Shown here in pieces: positions 12,133-25,153 of a stretch of 64,000 nucleotides of DNA. The stretch's first letter is position 1. Each line of letters begins with the position of its first letter. The stretch comes from Spodoptera frugiperda. Taxonomy: Eukaryota; Arthropoda; Insecta; Lepidoptera; Noctuidae. The stretch covers positions 6,372,001 through 6,436,000 of the forward strand of contig NC_064239.1 in the NCBI RefSeq assembly GCF_023101765.2, in the 5' to 3' direction. The notes under the pieces are model-generated. The model saw only the letters and a program-made list of their open reading frames with translations, did not search any database and had not been told where the DNA came from. A program made the translations under genes and the position numbers.

Positions 12133-14545
12133 TTAACGTGGTTGACATAGAAAGGAACTTATATTAAAAAACTGGGTCTCACTTCACCTCTTCACGTTCT
12201 CCAGATTTAACGAAATTACTCCCTACAAAATGTAAAAAGGCTTTTCAATCTTTACTCTGATATCATGTCGAACTAGTGATTACTTGATGAATATAAACAG
12301 TAAATTAAACAGTAACCAGTAACCGACACTATATAATCACAAATCACGTGGCTCTTCCATCTGAGTAAACTGGTTGTCTGTTCGTCGACCGAATTTGGGG
12401 AAATATTTACTTAATCCTGTACCTCCACTTAGTTTCGAAAGCCTAACAAAATAGGTTTTAATGTTAAGTACCACAGAACCTACTTGTGTAATTGTTGACT
12501 TTGGTAACGAACTATATTTTAGGGTCTAATTTTATTTTTAAACTTCATAAATTTTCATGTCTTATTAATATTTACGAGGGGTATTTTTAAACACCAGACG
12601 TAATCTGTCTGATATTTAACGTACCTTATAATAGGGATAATAACGGGGTATGAAAATCTATTTAGTTCGTCAGTTAGGCAATGAATAAATATTAAACACG
12701 TATTTTTTATTTCGTCATATAAGTTAACAATACTTAGATAAAACGAATTAACGTTTAGGAGTGGGAGCAAATACGTCACTTATTCGTATAAAATGTATTT
12801 AGAAGTGACGTCTTGCGATATTTCAAATCAATATAGGTATATCATTGTAAAATAATCTACAAGACGGACATTCAAATAAAAAATAGTCATATGGGTAGTT
12901 CTTCAGAGACAAAATTTTCGATGTCTATGAGAATATTTTTGAAACCAACTAACAAAAAGGCATGTAATATTTTTTTTAGTATAGTTTAGCTATATCAGTT
13001 ACTAGGACAAATAATATTTTTTAAATAATTCCAGTCTAGGTACAAAATATATTTTTTTAAAGCTTGTTCTTCTGATTCATATGGCGTGTCCGTTTGCCAT
13101 TTTCCGGAACAAAGTAGTCGATTTCGCATTTTCCCTTTGATACTTCAATATAAATTATAATTACATCGAAAGGAGATGAGTTGTCCTTTTCAAAATAAAA
13201 TATGCATTCGTAATAACTATGTTAGTATGATTATAAATAAATAAATAAGAAGTGTCCGGCGTATAATACTGATTAATATGGCGTAAGCTGCGAATGACCA
13301 TACTTGGTCGGGTATTAATAATGAGAGTCTGGCTTCCTGTGCGGAGGGAAACCAGGCGTGCAACGGACAAGCTAGGAGGCGGACGTGCGGCTGGTTGGCT
13401 TAGATCCAGGTGTTACGAAGGTAAATATCTGATTCATCTGTGTTTGGTTTACATGGCATCCTGATTACAATGCCTATTTTATAAAATTTACTTTACAGTT
13501 TTAAAACTTTAATCTATGTTTCGTGTGAAGCTTTTTGGTTATACATTCGTGTAGAAAAATGACAAGAATGAAGTCTGTATATACGATGAGTTATGCATGA
13601 TTGTAAGCAAAATCCTGATTCATCTGTGCCTGATTCGTATGGTCAAAATCATAAAAGTTGCGTTGTCCATTTTTTTACTAGTCTTATTTTTAAATTAACT
13701 TAGCTATAAAGGTTATAGCTATAATTTAGAAACTTTTTTTTGAGGAATGTAATTAATATGATTCTAAAAATTGCTAATCCGCCCTGAGCAAGCGTGATGA
13801 TGAATGCTCGTGATTTCTCTGTGCGAAAGTACTCGAAAATGGTATTCTAAAACGAAATTAAAAGAATGTGAAATTAAAATAAATACAGAGCTCATTTACA
13901 TACAATTTTCAATTGTTCAACAGATTCATCTGTAACAATTTCTGATTCATCTGGGCAGAAAATATTCGAACGTCGATATCACGAAAACTATTTTTTAAAA
14001 ACGAGTCCCTCATTCGAATATACTTTATTTGGTATACCTATTTTCATATGAACACGTGTTACAGATCTTAAAGTGGAATTAAATTTTGGCCATATGAATC
14101 AGTCGAAGAATCAAATTTCGAAGAACTACCCATATACTCTATTATTATAACTTAGTTATTCAGTCAGCTTTACAGGTGAAATGTTTCTTGAGCTTGTCAT
14201 TAACCATTAATGAAAAACGCAATATAATTTAGTCCTTTCCATTTCACTGGCACTTTGTCCAACAAAGCGTTCTTTATATATTTTTTTATTGTTATCCTTT
14301 CATCCATATTGTGATATACTTTCATATATGTACCAGCATATTTCACGGCGTTCCAATATGTCAGTATCAGTCTTATTGCTCGTTGTATCTACAAAACGTG
14401 AACTATACACGTCTGTTTTGTCAAACAATTTTAAACGTAAACAATTCGTAACGAACACGAGGTGCACTATCAGACTGTATGAAACGCCTCTCGAATCAGA
14501 GTAACGTTACTGAAGGCTTGTTATACTACTAGTTATACTTAACCC
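12133..14545. other. Non-coding; dispersed 12-bp motif
   Basis: CTGATTCATCTG occurs at 13429-13440, 13615-13626 and 13942-13953, with an 11-bp variant at 13922-13932. The rest is AT-rich with no recognisable gene. Confidence 0.5.
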
Positions 14546-14595
14546 TAGTTGCGGACTACCTACCGGGTTTACCGGGGCTCCAGTTCGAAAAGCAG
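14546..14595 (+). mobile_element. Retroposon fragment, copy 3
   Basis: About 50 bp (AGTTGCGGACTACCTACCGG to AAAAGCAG) matching the middle of the hairpin-tailed repeat. Both ends are lost. Confidence 0.65.
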
Positions 14596-17500
14596 TAATA
14601 TGTATATAAACTATAAAATATAAACATGTTCTATTTCACGAAACCCTAACCCGAAAAGTAACTTTATACCTACAAATGTATGTAATAAGTACATATAATA
14701 TTTATGTAGATGAATACATAATATCATTTGCCAATATTCAATTAGAGATCAAGTATGTTACATGCTGCCTTATATCACATTTATTACTCTGAACTCGAAA
14801 GCGTTTCACTCAGTATTTCTGGGAAAAAAAACCGAATATGTCTTCGTAGTATTAAAACGATCTAAATTAATGATTCGATTGTTTATATACATGTGGCTCC
14901 TAAACAAATTGTTTGATTGTAAGATTTAAGAATATGATTCAATTATTGATTGGTTTATCAGCGATGACCAAGGAAATAAAACAACCAGAGAAAATTTGGT
15001 ACTTACACATTCTACTCACCCCGCCTACTATCAGGTCTATTTAATATAGTTCTATGATTTTATTGTAACTTTCGTGAGTAAGCCGATAACATAATAATTA
15101 ATATAGTTCTAGTTTCTTGTTTAAAAATAATTTGTAGTAAAGTCAAAAAACATTAAAACAATGTATCATGTATAACCGTGTTTCATTTTGAGGCTTCGTG
15201 CACATGCAAGTTGTAGACCCTAAATCTTAAGCTCCGCTGCAACTTTCCAGTTGAAGTATGGAAGTGTAACTAATCATATAAAGTGGTACATTTAGCCAAG
15301 TAACGGGTGCCTGCTGAAGGAGCCGCTTACGGTGGAATTTCAGTCGTAAAATAATGCTTGTTTGACATGTACGAGCACTTACTTACTTGTTTAAGTACCT
15401 ACTCGTTTGTAGATTTACTTTGTACTTAAATATTACTCACCCCTTTACAATTACCTTCCGCGTCGTTGATACTCGTAATTGTTTGCCGAGATTCAAGAAG
15501 GTAAAAGTTGGTTGTAAGTTTAACTATAATTTTTAGAACTTGTTAAGTTAGATACTTAAGTTTTGTAAGTACTTCAGTATACACAGAAATCAAGACTTCA
15601 GTATAAACCTTTCGAAGCATCAATAAGATTTAAAAAACCACACGAGTAATACAACCATAATTTAGTCTTTATTATATTTTTGTGAAATAGCTGCAGGTAT
15701 TTTATTGGATAGGTACAACACAAACCCACAATATAAATATAGACCGGAATGATATTTTGCATACAATACCAGCTGATGGCCTGGATTAACATAATCCAGG
15801 GCACATTTCGATCGGATCTAGTGACATATGGTCTTTTTTATGAGTGTATCCGCCGTGCGTTGGCTTAGCTCGAATATTAAAAAGAACAGCTAAAATAATA
15901 CGATTCACTAGGATGTACATTACAAAAAACATTGGTTTGGGAAAGTTTTGTAATTAATTCTGCTCATAATTTGCGTCTCAGTCATTATTTTTCAGACTTA
16001 CTATAATGAGAAGTGTAAAACTGACAAAGCCAGGCTCCTGGTGTGCCGTTTGACCTTTTTCTCAAACGTGGTGTGCTCAAGCAAAACGACGGATGTCTTA
16101 AAATAGACAGGGAACGCGAAGAGGCAACGTAGACGAGTGAAATATAAAATCCATGAGTTTCACATGGTTTTATGGTTCGAATGTAAGGGCCGTCACAGCA
16201 TGATAGTATCCTATAAAACAAATGTTGCCATTTGCGGATAAAATTCGACACGCACGCTCAACAAAAGCCACGGGAATGTGGTACTGACCGCTGGGTCCCC
16301 TATTGAAGATTACCCGCTGCGAATATCCGATTCGATAAATTCTACGTTGTACCGCTCAAAGTGAAGATTAGGTAGAACCAATATGTGATCTGGGAAATTT
16401 CCCATTCGGTACTGAAAGTGTAGGAAAACAACGTTCAAAGCGGAGCAATACCATAAGAGTTAACGGCGGGAGATGCGTTTCTATGGTTTTTACTCGCTGT
16501 GTTTTTAGTGGTCGTACTAACATCGTGCGCTAAGTAAGATGTTAACTTTACTGTTACGGCGATTTGACGCTATGTCGTAGAAATGTTTCATTATATGGTC
16601 TTTTCAGTTTTATACCAGACCCGAAATACGCGTATCTTAATTGATTAATTAAAAATGACATAAAAATATTAATTCACTGTCTGACTTAATACCCGATCAT
16701 GATAGTGAATAGTTATTACTTTTATGTAGAATTTTTATCAAAGTATTTGCAGTATAGGCGAAATATTCAAAGGAAAAACTCGCAAATAAACCCATAGTTA
16801 ATGTACCATACCAGTTTGTAACATCGATGGGGCGCGCGGTAAGCAAAGAACATGTTTACATAATAAATACATAGAACTGCGAACGTGTTAAGGGTCGTAA
16901 TCGTACGATCTACGCACAAACTGAGCTATTACCCTCTGAGGTAACTATAATAAATAATTACAATGATAAATTACAACGCTTTCGTGAATTTCATAAGTTA
17001 TTTTCCGCACGAAAGCCTGCATACATTTCTGACATAAACAGATGGACTAAAGTTCTGGCTATGTTTATGTTAATGTTTATGTACTTAGGTATGTACTAAC
17101 ATTATATACGATGCTGTGATTGAGCAATTAGATGAACTGAGTTCTGGACCAACGCTGTAATCACAATGGTATCGTTAATATTGTTTTGTTTTCTTTTCTA
17201 GTTGTACTAGAAGCTAAATTAAATCAATGTGTAGAAGTCGATATTATATAACCTAAGGCGCCTGCTCTGTAGCATTTCTGGGAAAAGGAAAATAAACAAA
17301 CTTTACAGATGCACTTAGTTTTATAATATTTTAGTTTAGATTGAGCATTAAAATGAACACAATAAAGTAAGCCACTTAAGTCTTGCAATTAGATCCCTCT
17401 TGTTTAGCACTTGCGCGAAGACATGACATAATGACTTTGTAATTATGAAAATAACGATTCTGCTTGTCACGCAAAATTGTAAACTATGTACATATTTGTT

Positions 17501-17872
17501 CCACTACGAACACTAATTGAAAATTACAAGGATGAATATTACAATGTTACCGAGGGAACAAAGACAAGTTTGTGAAGCTTCCCTTAACTTATAATGGGGA
17601 ACATGAGATTATTTTGTTCGGAAATAACAAACAAATGTGGTGCCTAGGTATCGTTTTCTTCGTGCTCCACTCGTATTAATCTGTTTTAGGGTACGCTGTA
17701 GGTAGGTGTATATTTTTGTTTAGTTATTTGGAAGGTTATGGTGGTAGTAATCTATACATATAATAAAATCGTAGAAAAGTGCTGTCTGTACATTGAAAAT
17801 AAAAATAAAAAAAATAGCAGGGGTTATTGTTATGTCGATGTCGAACCCAAAAATGTAATTAACTTTTTTTTT
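14596..17872. other. Non-coding, nothing recognised
   Basis: AT-rich sequence. The moderately GC-rich stretch 16010-16140 gives an 88-codon minus-strand ORF without motifs, which I do not accept as a gene. Confidence 0.5.
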
Positions 17873-17926
17873 GTCTGTTTGTCTGTTTGTCTGTTTGTCT
17901 GTTTGTCTGTTTGTCTGTTCGTCTGT
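17873..17926 (+). repeat. (GTCTGTTT)n microsatellite
   Basis: Almost seven uninterrupted copies of the 8-mer GTCTGTTT, with the last one mutated to GTCTGTTC. It is followed by GCGCGCTAATCTCAGAAACG, the start of a moth interspersed repeat. Confidence 0.9.
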
Positions 17927-18223
17927 GCGCGCTAATCTCAGAAACGGCTGATCCGAGTTGGATGCGGTTTTCACGAATATATTGTGGGATGCTTAAATTT
18001 ACATTTAGTGTTTGTTTCATGTCAATCGGTTCATAAATAAAAAAGTTATGTCAAATTAAAGAATCACGTCGAACATTCTATGCTTATACCATTAATCTCC
18101 GCAACTATTTGACGGATTTGGTTGAAATTTGGTACAGATATAGTTTAGAACCTTAGAAAGGACATAGATATATTTTTATTTCAAAAATCAAAAAATAAAA
18201 ATAAGAAATAAATTATTTATAAA
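17927..18223. mobile_element. Unclassified interspersed repeat next to the microsatellite
   Basis: The sequence AATCTCAGAAACGGCTGATC and the later GACGGATTTGGTTGAAATTT have the style of common lepidopteran non-autonomous elements that carry a GTCT microsatellite at one end. No termini are defined, and the class is uncertain. Confidence 0.4.
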
Positions 18224-18522
18224 TAATTCTATGTCGATCGTTACACGACTTCGGTTCATGTTATTGTTTTAATTCATCGAAAAAAAGTAAATAAATAGTA
18301 AAATGGTATGAAAAAAATAATATCAATATAATAAAACATTTAGTACAAAGAAAATGCTCTAACGGAGTATAGATAATTCTATGTCGATCGTTACACGACT
18401 TCGGTTCATGTTATTGTTTTAATTCATCGAAAAAAGTAAATAAATAGTAAAAAGGTATGAAAAAAATATTATCAATATAATTAAACTTTTAGTACAAAGA
18501 AAATGCCCGAACGGAGTATAAA
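18224..18522. repeat. 150-bp tandem pair
   Basis: Two adjacent units, 18224-18373 and 18374-18522, both containing TTCTATGTCGATCGTTACAC and ending near AACGGAGTATA. They differ by a few substitutions and a one-base deletion. The sequence after it (18541-18600, including ATAGATGGCGTTGGG) also looks repeat-derived. Confidence 0.85.
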
Positions 18523-21349
18523 TAAATAATCCAAGTTGTCTTTATCCTCGATAGATGGCGTTGGGATCGAAATAGATCGCGCTATGGTTTCGTTACATTC
18601 ATTTGGTTGGGTATCGGCCGAGCGCTTCGGTACTATCGTAGAAAAAGTGTATTATCAGTCGTATGATTATTTGTCTGTAGTGGTCCTGCTGTTTCGTATA
18701 TTCTAAATTGGTTTCGTTGTATTTGTCAATTAATAAGTTTATTTGTTGGGTTTTCCTGGTTTTTTGGTTAAACTATTTAACGTAGGTTTAGTTTGATATC
18801 GATTATTAGTAGTTACTGTAGTTAGTTTTTTTAATAAAATTGTAAGTCTAATTTATAAATTAATTAGATTAGATTTAAGTCGTTTCTTTTAAATTATTTA
18901 GTTTAAGCTTGGTTATTATAGCATAGAGGATAGGTTGTAATATAGTTTCTTTTTTAATCATTATAATATTTTTGTAAAGTATGCTTTAAGGGTATACCCA
19001 TACGGTATTTATTTGTCGGTATATATGGTAGGACAGGAATAATTTGTCACTCCCCTGTTTTTTTCGTGGGTGTTGTAAAAGCCGACCAAAGGATTATACA
19101 TTTGACAGAGACCGGGAAGCAGCTCTCTGATAACTTAGAACATTGTAAACTGCAATCTATGACCAATCTGCCAACTTAGGCTTATAGTCCAGTATCCGTT
19201 TAGTCCGTATAGTCCGTCGATGTTGATAAGGTTGATTTTATCACTACTACATAATGTTGATAAATTATGATAGATAATGGAAGTATTGAATGTAGTCATT
19301 ATCGTCCTAGTTTCATTGGTGTGTTGTTGTGACATGTTCCATTTGCTGAGCAGTAGATGTTTCAATCAGTAGCGCTTATAACAAAAGTACGTAATAATGC
19401 CTGTATCCTAGTATTTGGCTATAGATTTAATCCATAACATTAACGGTAGCAATAAATAAAACTGGAGAAAATTTACTTCATATAAGTTCATCTCTTTCTA
19501 TTACTCAGTTTATTAATTACCGAATAAGGTGTATAAAGAAGTTTATTGAAGTGATTTCTTTTTTTCTTATCCTTGAGCTAAACGTCGAAAGAGAAGACAT
19601 TTCTCTCCCAACACAACATTGTCTCTAAAAAGTTTCAACAAATGTTGTTGGCATTTCAGTGTGTATTTGATCAGTAGACTGCTCAAAGCTGAGCTGTTTC
19701 CTTTCCTAACTTTCGAAACCCACTCGATCAGTTCTCTAAGTGTTGCGAAGTATTAGTATTCTTTGTCCGTTCCTTAACAGATAAAGTCCGTCGTCATCCG
19801 GCTGTCGGTTTGTATCACTTATGCCTACAAAGAATTTTCTCCTAAAATGTTTGTACGCACATATATTACACAAAATAAGGTCACGAACTTGTATGAAATG
19901 ACTTTATCTTACGTTATGCCTTGCTAGCGCTGATCGGGTACGGCCCTCGTACCGGCAGATACACTTATATAAATAAATAAACATGTGAAAACATCGGATA
20001 CACCTATAAGGATATTAGGGCTATTACCCAGCCTGGTTACCGCATAAATAAAATCGCCTCGATATTATTTCGTTGGACTATTTATTATAGCTTATAACAA
20101 AGATTTATTGTTTCAATTTGGAAAGACCTTACGCTATAAAATAACAAACATTTATTACAACAAGTCGTAAAGATAACTCCGTCCTTACTATTTTTAATAG
20201 CGTCTGGCCTTGTGAATTTGTATAATATTATATAAGTAAACCATTGCCATAGCAACTTGAACTACTCATAGGTCACACTAACTAATTCTAAGTAGCGAAA
20301 CGTCGATGATCCAACTATACCTGAATAATAACTAAACTATCAAATGTTTTAATAAGTTAAAGTAGCCCGGAGCCTCCCACAGGTCGCTTCATTTAGTTAC
20401 AATGCAAATTAATTTCAACATTTCACTAAAGACGGCACAATAAAAGGCGTTTACTTTTCCTTAGAGGCTTCAGAGGGCGCAAGACTAGTCGTAAATAATT
20501 GCGACATTTTACCTCCAGGAAGGTAGAGCGAGAAGTTACCTCACGAATTGAAAGTATTCAGTGTTATTACGTGTAAAATTATTGAATTAGTTGCCAAGGT
20601 TTCCTTTTCCTGAAGTCCGCGGAGTACAACATTTTTCACGGGAAAGTTCCGGATTATTGGAGCAATCCAATTGATTTTAAATTATTCACAGAGTTTTGTG
20701 GACTTAGGGATGAATCGGTGAGGGGTGGTATGTATCAAAACGCCGGCCCTTTTATTAGAAAGGTTGAACTTTTTGTTTGGGAAAACGTCAAAGGTACTAT
20801 AATGTATATTGTACGTCGGCACTCTATAGGCTTCACGAGGATTAACCAGCTATAGATTTCCATTTAGTATATTTTAACCATAAATCAAGCAGTGCGTCAG
20901 AGTGCAGGTTCAGCTCGGCGTAAGCGACTATAAAGGATTAAAATATGAACTAGCTTCGAACTGCAATTTAATTATTGGACATAAATCTCCTGAACATTTA
21001 TCTGAGTACTTTACAGTCTTGTTAGACCTAATAACTAACAGGAATTTATTTGTGTAAAGTAACCTAAATGTGCTGTTAAATAATGAACATGTGAAAACAA
21101 ACATTTTTTGTAGGCGTCAGCTTATTAATAGTCCCCTGATAGCTATTTAAATGAGTACAATGTTGTGACTGAACCCTTTCACTGCGTATGTGTGAGTACG
21201 AGTATACGACCTCGTGTCCTACATTACCCCCGCGGCATGCAGGGCTTATAACACGTGGAATCGAATAATCATACATTGCATATGAGGTATGTTGAGTCAA
21301 AGGAAACACGCGAGTGTTGCGTGATCAGAGTGGCAGCCATTAGGTGTAC
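18523..21349. other. Non-coding, nothing firm
   Basis: The first 150 bp probably continue the repeat cluster. A small inverted motif GGTACG-GCCCT-CGTACC lies at 19937-19953. I see no gene, RNA or array. Confidence 0.5.
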
Positions 21350-21461
21350 ACGTCAGTGCCATAGAGTTGTGGGGGTACAGAGCGCCGCAGATTTGTTGCG
21401 GTGCAATTAGGCGTGCCGTACAGTCGGCGGTGGCACGGGTTCAAGTAAGGCATATGCAAAT
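21350..21461 (+). promoter_or_regulatory. GC-richer patch upstream of kek; candidate 5' exon or enhancer
   Basis: The patch stands out from AT-rich flanks. It has an initiator-like TCAGT at 21353-21357, a consensus-like donor CAA|GTAAGG with GT at 21445-21446, and a perfect octamer ATGCAAAT at 21454-21461. These would suit a 5' non-coding exon spliced to 23560, but each motif is short and could be chance. Confidence 0.2.
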
Positions 21462-23559
21462 GGGGAGTGATTTGCGAAGGACAGTTGATTTTATGCATTG
21501 TCTAAACTCCGATATATGGAGGTACTGTGACATCGTATTTACTAGTTCAGACGTTGAATTGTAGCGAATTGTGTGTTCGATTTTAACCCAAAGTAATTTT
21601 GTAAAGATATTTGTTTGGTATTTGTGTATGTATAAAGCACTACATCGTTACTAAAGTTTCTAGTATAACATACACGTCTTTTGTAGAATAGTTTGTCTTT
21701 TCGAAAGGGTTAATCTCGAGCTTGCAGTTTGATTATATTCTGAGAGAGTTTATAAACTGTCTAACATCACACTTTGATATTCAGGAAAGTAGTAAGCGAG
21801 TGGAGTGAAATAGACGAGCAAAGATGGTAGATAAAGCTAGATAGCTATCTAAAACTAGACTGCTGTAGAAATGTACATCGTTCAGTCAATACTCACTTTT
21901 TTCTTTGTACAATTTTTTGTTCAGTGTCCAAGGAGCGACGAGGGGCTTGCGATCGAAATAAAGGAACGTTAATGGTAGGGTCCGCTTTTTAAGTACCTCC
22001 TCATAAAGCACTCTTGATTTAATGATTGAAAAGTGTAATTTTATTTGGAGCCAGCTACGGAAGATGTCTTATTTTTTGTAAGAACGTTGTTTGAGTATTT
22101 TTTTGTGAATTCTTACATAATGCAATAGCTCACATTCTGAAACGTAGGTAGACTAAGAGCACTATAATCTGATATTTTAGTTTCTGAGTAAAATATTGAT
22201 TGAATACCTACTTCTTTACATTACATAAGGACATACCTATTTTGAGTATTTTACTTGCCGTGACCGCTATATATCTTGTACTTTATGGCGCGAAAATATT
22301 TTTGGTTCGACCCACTGTCAAACTTATGAACTGACTTCTTATAACGATTACAATAGTTTTAGAAAAAATCGTAACTTCCATAGTAAACGTATGATTGAAA
22401 ATAATAAGGAAAATTAATCTTTTCTAAGAATATGTACCTGTCCCTATTTGGTAATTGACATCAAATTAAGATAAGTAAGCAAGGTCCATATTGTCCATAA
22501 TGAATAGGTACCTTTAGTTATGGTTGAATGCGAGAAAGCAATTTAGGTCTATTGCTCTCCTCATATTCAACAAGGGTTTTCGTATCCATTATATACGAAA
22601 TGCTAAATTATAATTTGAATGGACCAAAATAGGCCTTGTTCGCTTCATAACAACCTACCTACGCGTATTTAGAACCATCTTTTTCTATGAAAGCAAAGTT
22701 TTGCGAATGTTTTATTGGCAAACAGATAAAAAACAATCGTACTGTGGATAAACCGATAAGTTTAGAATAGATATTGAATGTAAAATAAGTGTTACCTGGA
22801 AGTGTTCGAAACATCGCTAGCTAAGTTGGAAGTTCTATTTAACCGTAACAACGGGGTGGAACAACAATGTCGGTATTTAGGTGCCCGAACTGATATCAGT
22901 ATTTGCATAACAACCGCAAAGCTGTAAAGTAATATTTGGCACAAGAGCTTAGCTTCACAAAGTTGTGGTGAGCTCCATTCGATCTGATTCCTACCCGAGC
23001 CACGATATCTTCTCCACAACATACATACACACCTGGGTTTCATTTTCGTTTACAACGTTCATAACGTTGCTTAATAGCGTTGTGGAGTAGTTTTAGAACC
23101 CGCTATGTGCTGTAGTTAATAACAAATAGAATGTCGAAGAGGAAACTATAGTCTTTACTTTATATTGCTATTCTACAGTAACCTCCATAAAACGCAGGGC
23201 AGCGAACCTAATTTTTTTCTTTTTCGGTCAAGCTGTAACGACATACAGTTTATAGCCAACCGCAAAATATACTTAAGTACGCATCTAATAAAAATATTTT
23301 GTTGACGGGTACGATATTACTTAATAAATAATACCATTATTGGCCTTCTATTTGGGTCACAGTGGGTAGGCGTTAAAGAATTAAATGATTCATTAATCTT
23401 GAAACTGAAGATCAGGAACTAATATAGATTTAATCTAACAACACGTGATAGTGTATTAATTTACCACATAATTATATTATATGTATATAAAAAATTATAA
23501 AAGTGTCTTGTGCATAATCAATTTCAAATATAATGAAATGTTTAATTGTTTGTCGACAG
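21462..23559. other. Non-coding region immediately upstream of kek
   Basis: AT-rich. Either the last 5' intron or the proximal promoter. A short inverted motif TTTCGTAT / ATACGAAA lies at 22578-22600. Apart from the candidate acceptor at 23552-23559, I see no convincing promoter motif. Confidence 0.45.
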
Positions 23560-23633
23560 GGTGCACTTTGCTCGGGGGATGACGCTGGGCGGTGAAGACG
23601 AACGGCGCGGCGCTGGGTGAGCAGGCGCAGGGC
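23560..23633 (+). promoter_or_regulatory. kek 5' leader with possible 3' splice site and a 13-codon uORF
   Basis: A T-rich tract followed by GTCGACAG at 23552-23559 is a plausible splice acceptor, so the leader may continue in an upstream non-coding exon. A uORF starts at ATG 23579 with G at -3, encodes 13 codons (MTLGGEDERRGAG) and stops at TGA 23618-23620, 13 nt before the main ATG. The main ATG also has G at -3. Alternatively, transcription starts just upstream and no splice is used. Translational damping by the uORF is inference. Confidence 0.45.
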
Positions 23634-25153
23634 ATGTGGGTGCTGCTGGTGCTGGCGCTGGTGGCGGCCGCCTCCGCCGACTGCCCGCGCCATTGCGAGT
23701 GCAAGTGGCGCAGCGGCAAGGAGTCCGCGCTCTGCGCCCGCGCCGGCCTCACCTCCGTCCCACCGCGCCTCGACCCAACCACGCAACTGCTCGACCTGGC
23801 CGAGAACCGCTTGCCTATCGTTCGAGACGACGCCTTCGCTGCTGCCGGCCTTCTTAACCTACAACGCCTTTATCTCCCCTCTTGCAACGTACGGACCATC
23901 AGACAGTACGCTTTCCGAGCTCTTGTAAACCTTGTAGAATTGGATCTTTCTCGCAACCGACTTGAAACAATACCTTCTCATTCGTTTGATTCAATCCCCG
24001 AGCTTAGAGAACTGCGACTCGGTGGTAATCCCATTACGAAAGTTGGAGACGAATCATTTATAGCTCTACCCCATCTTGTGCGACTCACACTCAGTGCCTG
24101 TAAGATAGCTGAAATAGAGCCCCGCGGATTTGCAGGCCTCGAGTCTTCTCTAGAATATTTGGAGCTTAGTAAAAATCGACTGCAAGTGCTTCACGTGGCG
24201 GTTTTAGCGCCGTTACGATCTTTAAAAGGATTAGAACTGGCGAGTAATCCTTGGGAATGTACTTGTGCATTGAGACCTATGCGAGATTGGATGATACGAA
24301 AAAATGTTCCAGCGACAGTGGTACCAGAGTGTGCGTTGCCACCGCGGTTAATGTCTCAGTCATGGGATAGACTGGATCTAGAAGACTTTGCATGCCATCC
24401 AGAAGTAAGCGCAGCAAGTCATTTTAAAGGATTGGAAGGTGACGAGGTGACACTAGTTTGTAAAGTGAGCGGAGTGCCTGCGCCTAGAGTGCGGTGGGTG
24501 CGAGCCGGCCGTCTGCTCGCCAACACCACTGCTAATAACGTCAATTCTGGTAGAGCTTTTATGTTACGTAGTGAAGGACAGACTAGTAATTTAACCATAA
24601 AATCAGCAGACTTGCAAGATGCTGGTTCGTACACGTGTAATGCTGAAAATCGTGCTGGTAAAGCCGAGGTGATCTTAAGTTTAGCAATAGAAAAGAAACC
24701 AGATAACAAAAGTTTTGGTGGCCGTGCGCTAATGGCGGGAATGGCGGTGTCAGCAGTGATAGTGTTAAGTTCGTGTTTAATAGGACTGTGTGTATACGAG
24801 ACTCGTAAGAAAAGACAATTAGATAGATGGAACGAACAGATAGTGACGACAAATCATCGTGATGATAGTTATGATAAATTAGAAGCTAATTTCAAAACGA
24901 ATGCTGAAGTACCAAGAGTGATAGCTTCGGATAGTGCTCGTAAAAGGGGTGACTACAGAAATGTGCCGTCACATGATCCAGAGGACGAATTTGAGGGATA
25001 TTTAAGGGGAGACGTGCGGGAGGAGAGGGAATGCTCTGTGACGCCGCCCATGGAGGGAGGCTGGCGCCGTGCTGACTTCGAGCCACCTACCACGAGGGGC
25101 ACCATACCTGAACGAGATCTACACATACCACGGTTCAGTGACTACAATTTAAG
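23634..25153 (+). CDS. kek1: Kekkon-family LRR/Ig transmembrane protein, exon 1 (residues 1-507)
   Basis: First coding exon of a type I membrane protein of 787 residues in total. Seen: signal peptide 1-15 (MWVLLVLALVAAASA, then D); LRRNT cap with Cys 17, 21, 23 and 34; six leucine-rich repeats at about 50-195; LRRCT cap with Cys 209, 211, 233 and 254 around NPWECTC; one I-set Ig domain at about 256-352 with Cys 276 and 335 and the DAGSYTC signature; N-glycosylation sequons at N297 and N319; TM helix about 365-388; then a basic stop-transfer run RKKRQ. This LRR-Ig-TM order is the Kekkon family. In Drosophila, Kek1 binds and inhibits EGFR, and other Keks act in BMP or neurotrophin-type signalling. 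The LRR and cap sequence looks closest to Kek1, but the paralogue is inferred. ATG 23634 is chosen because an in-frame TGA lies at 23580-23582, with no in-frame ATG between. The exon ends AAG|GTAATT. Expected at the plasma membrane. Confidence 0.93.

Noticed and set aside
17738..17974. ORFs rich in CLSVCLFV or QTDKQTNR repeats
   Set aside because: Translation of the (GTCTGTTT)n microsatellite.
23592..23633. Upstream in-frame extension of kek starting at GTG (MKTNGAALGEQAQG)
   Set aside because: GTG is not a usual eukaryotic start, and ATG 23634 directly begins a standard signal peptide.
23472..23857. Several GC-rich ORFs on both strands over the kek start
   Set aside because: Shadows of the GC-rich 5' coding part of kek in other frames.
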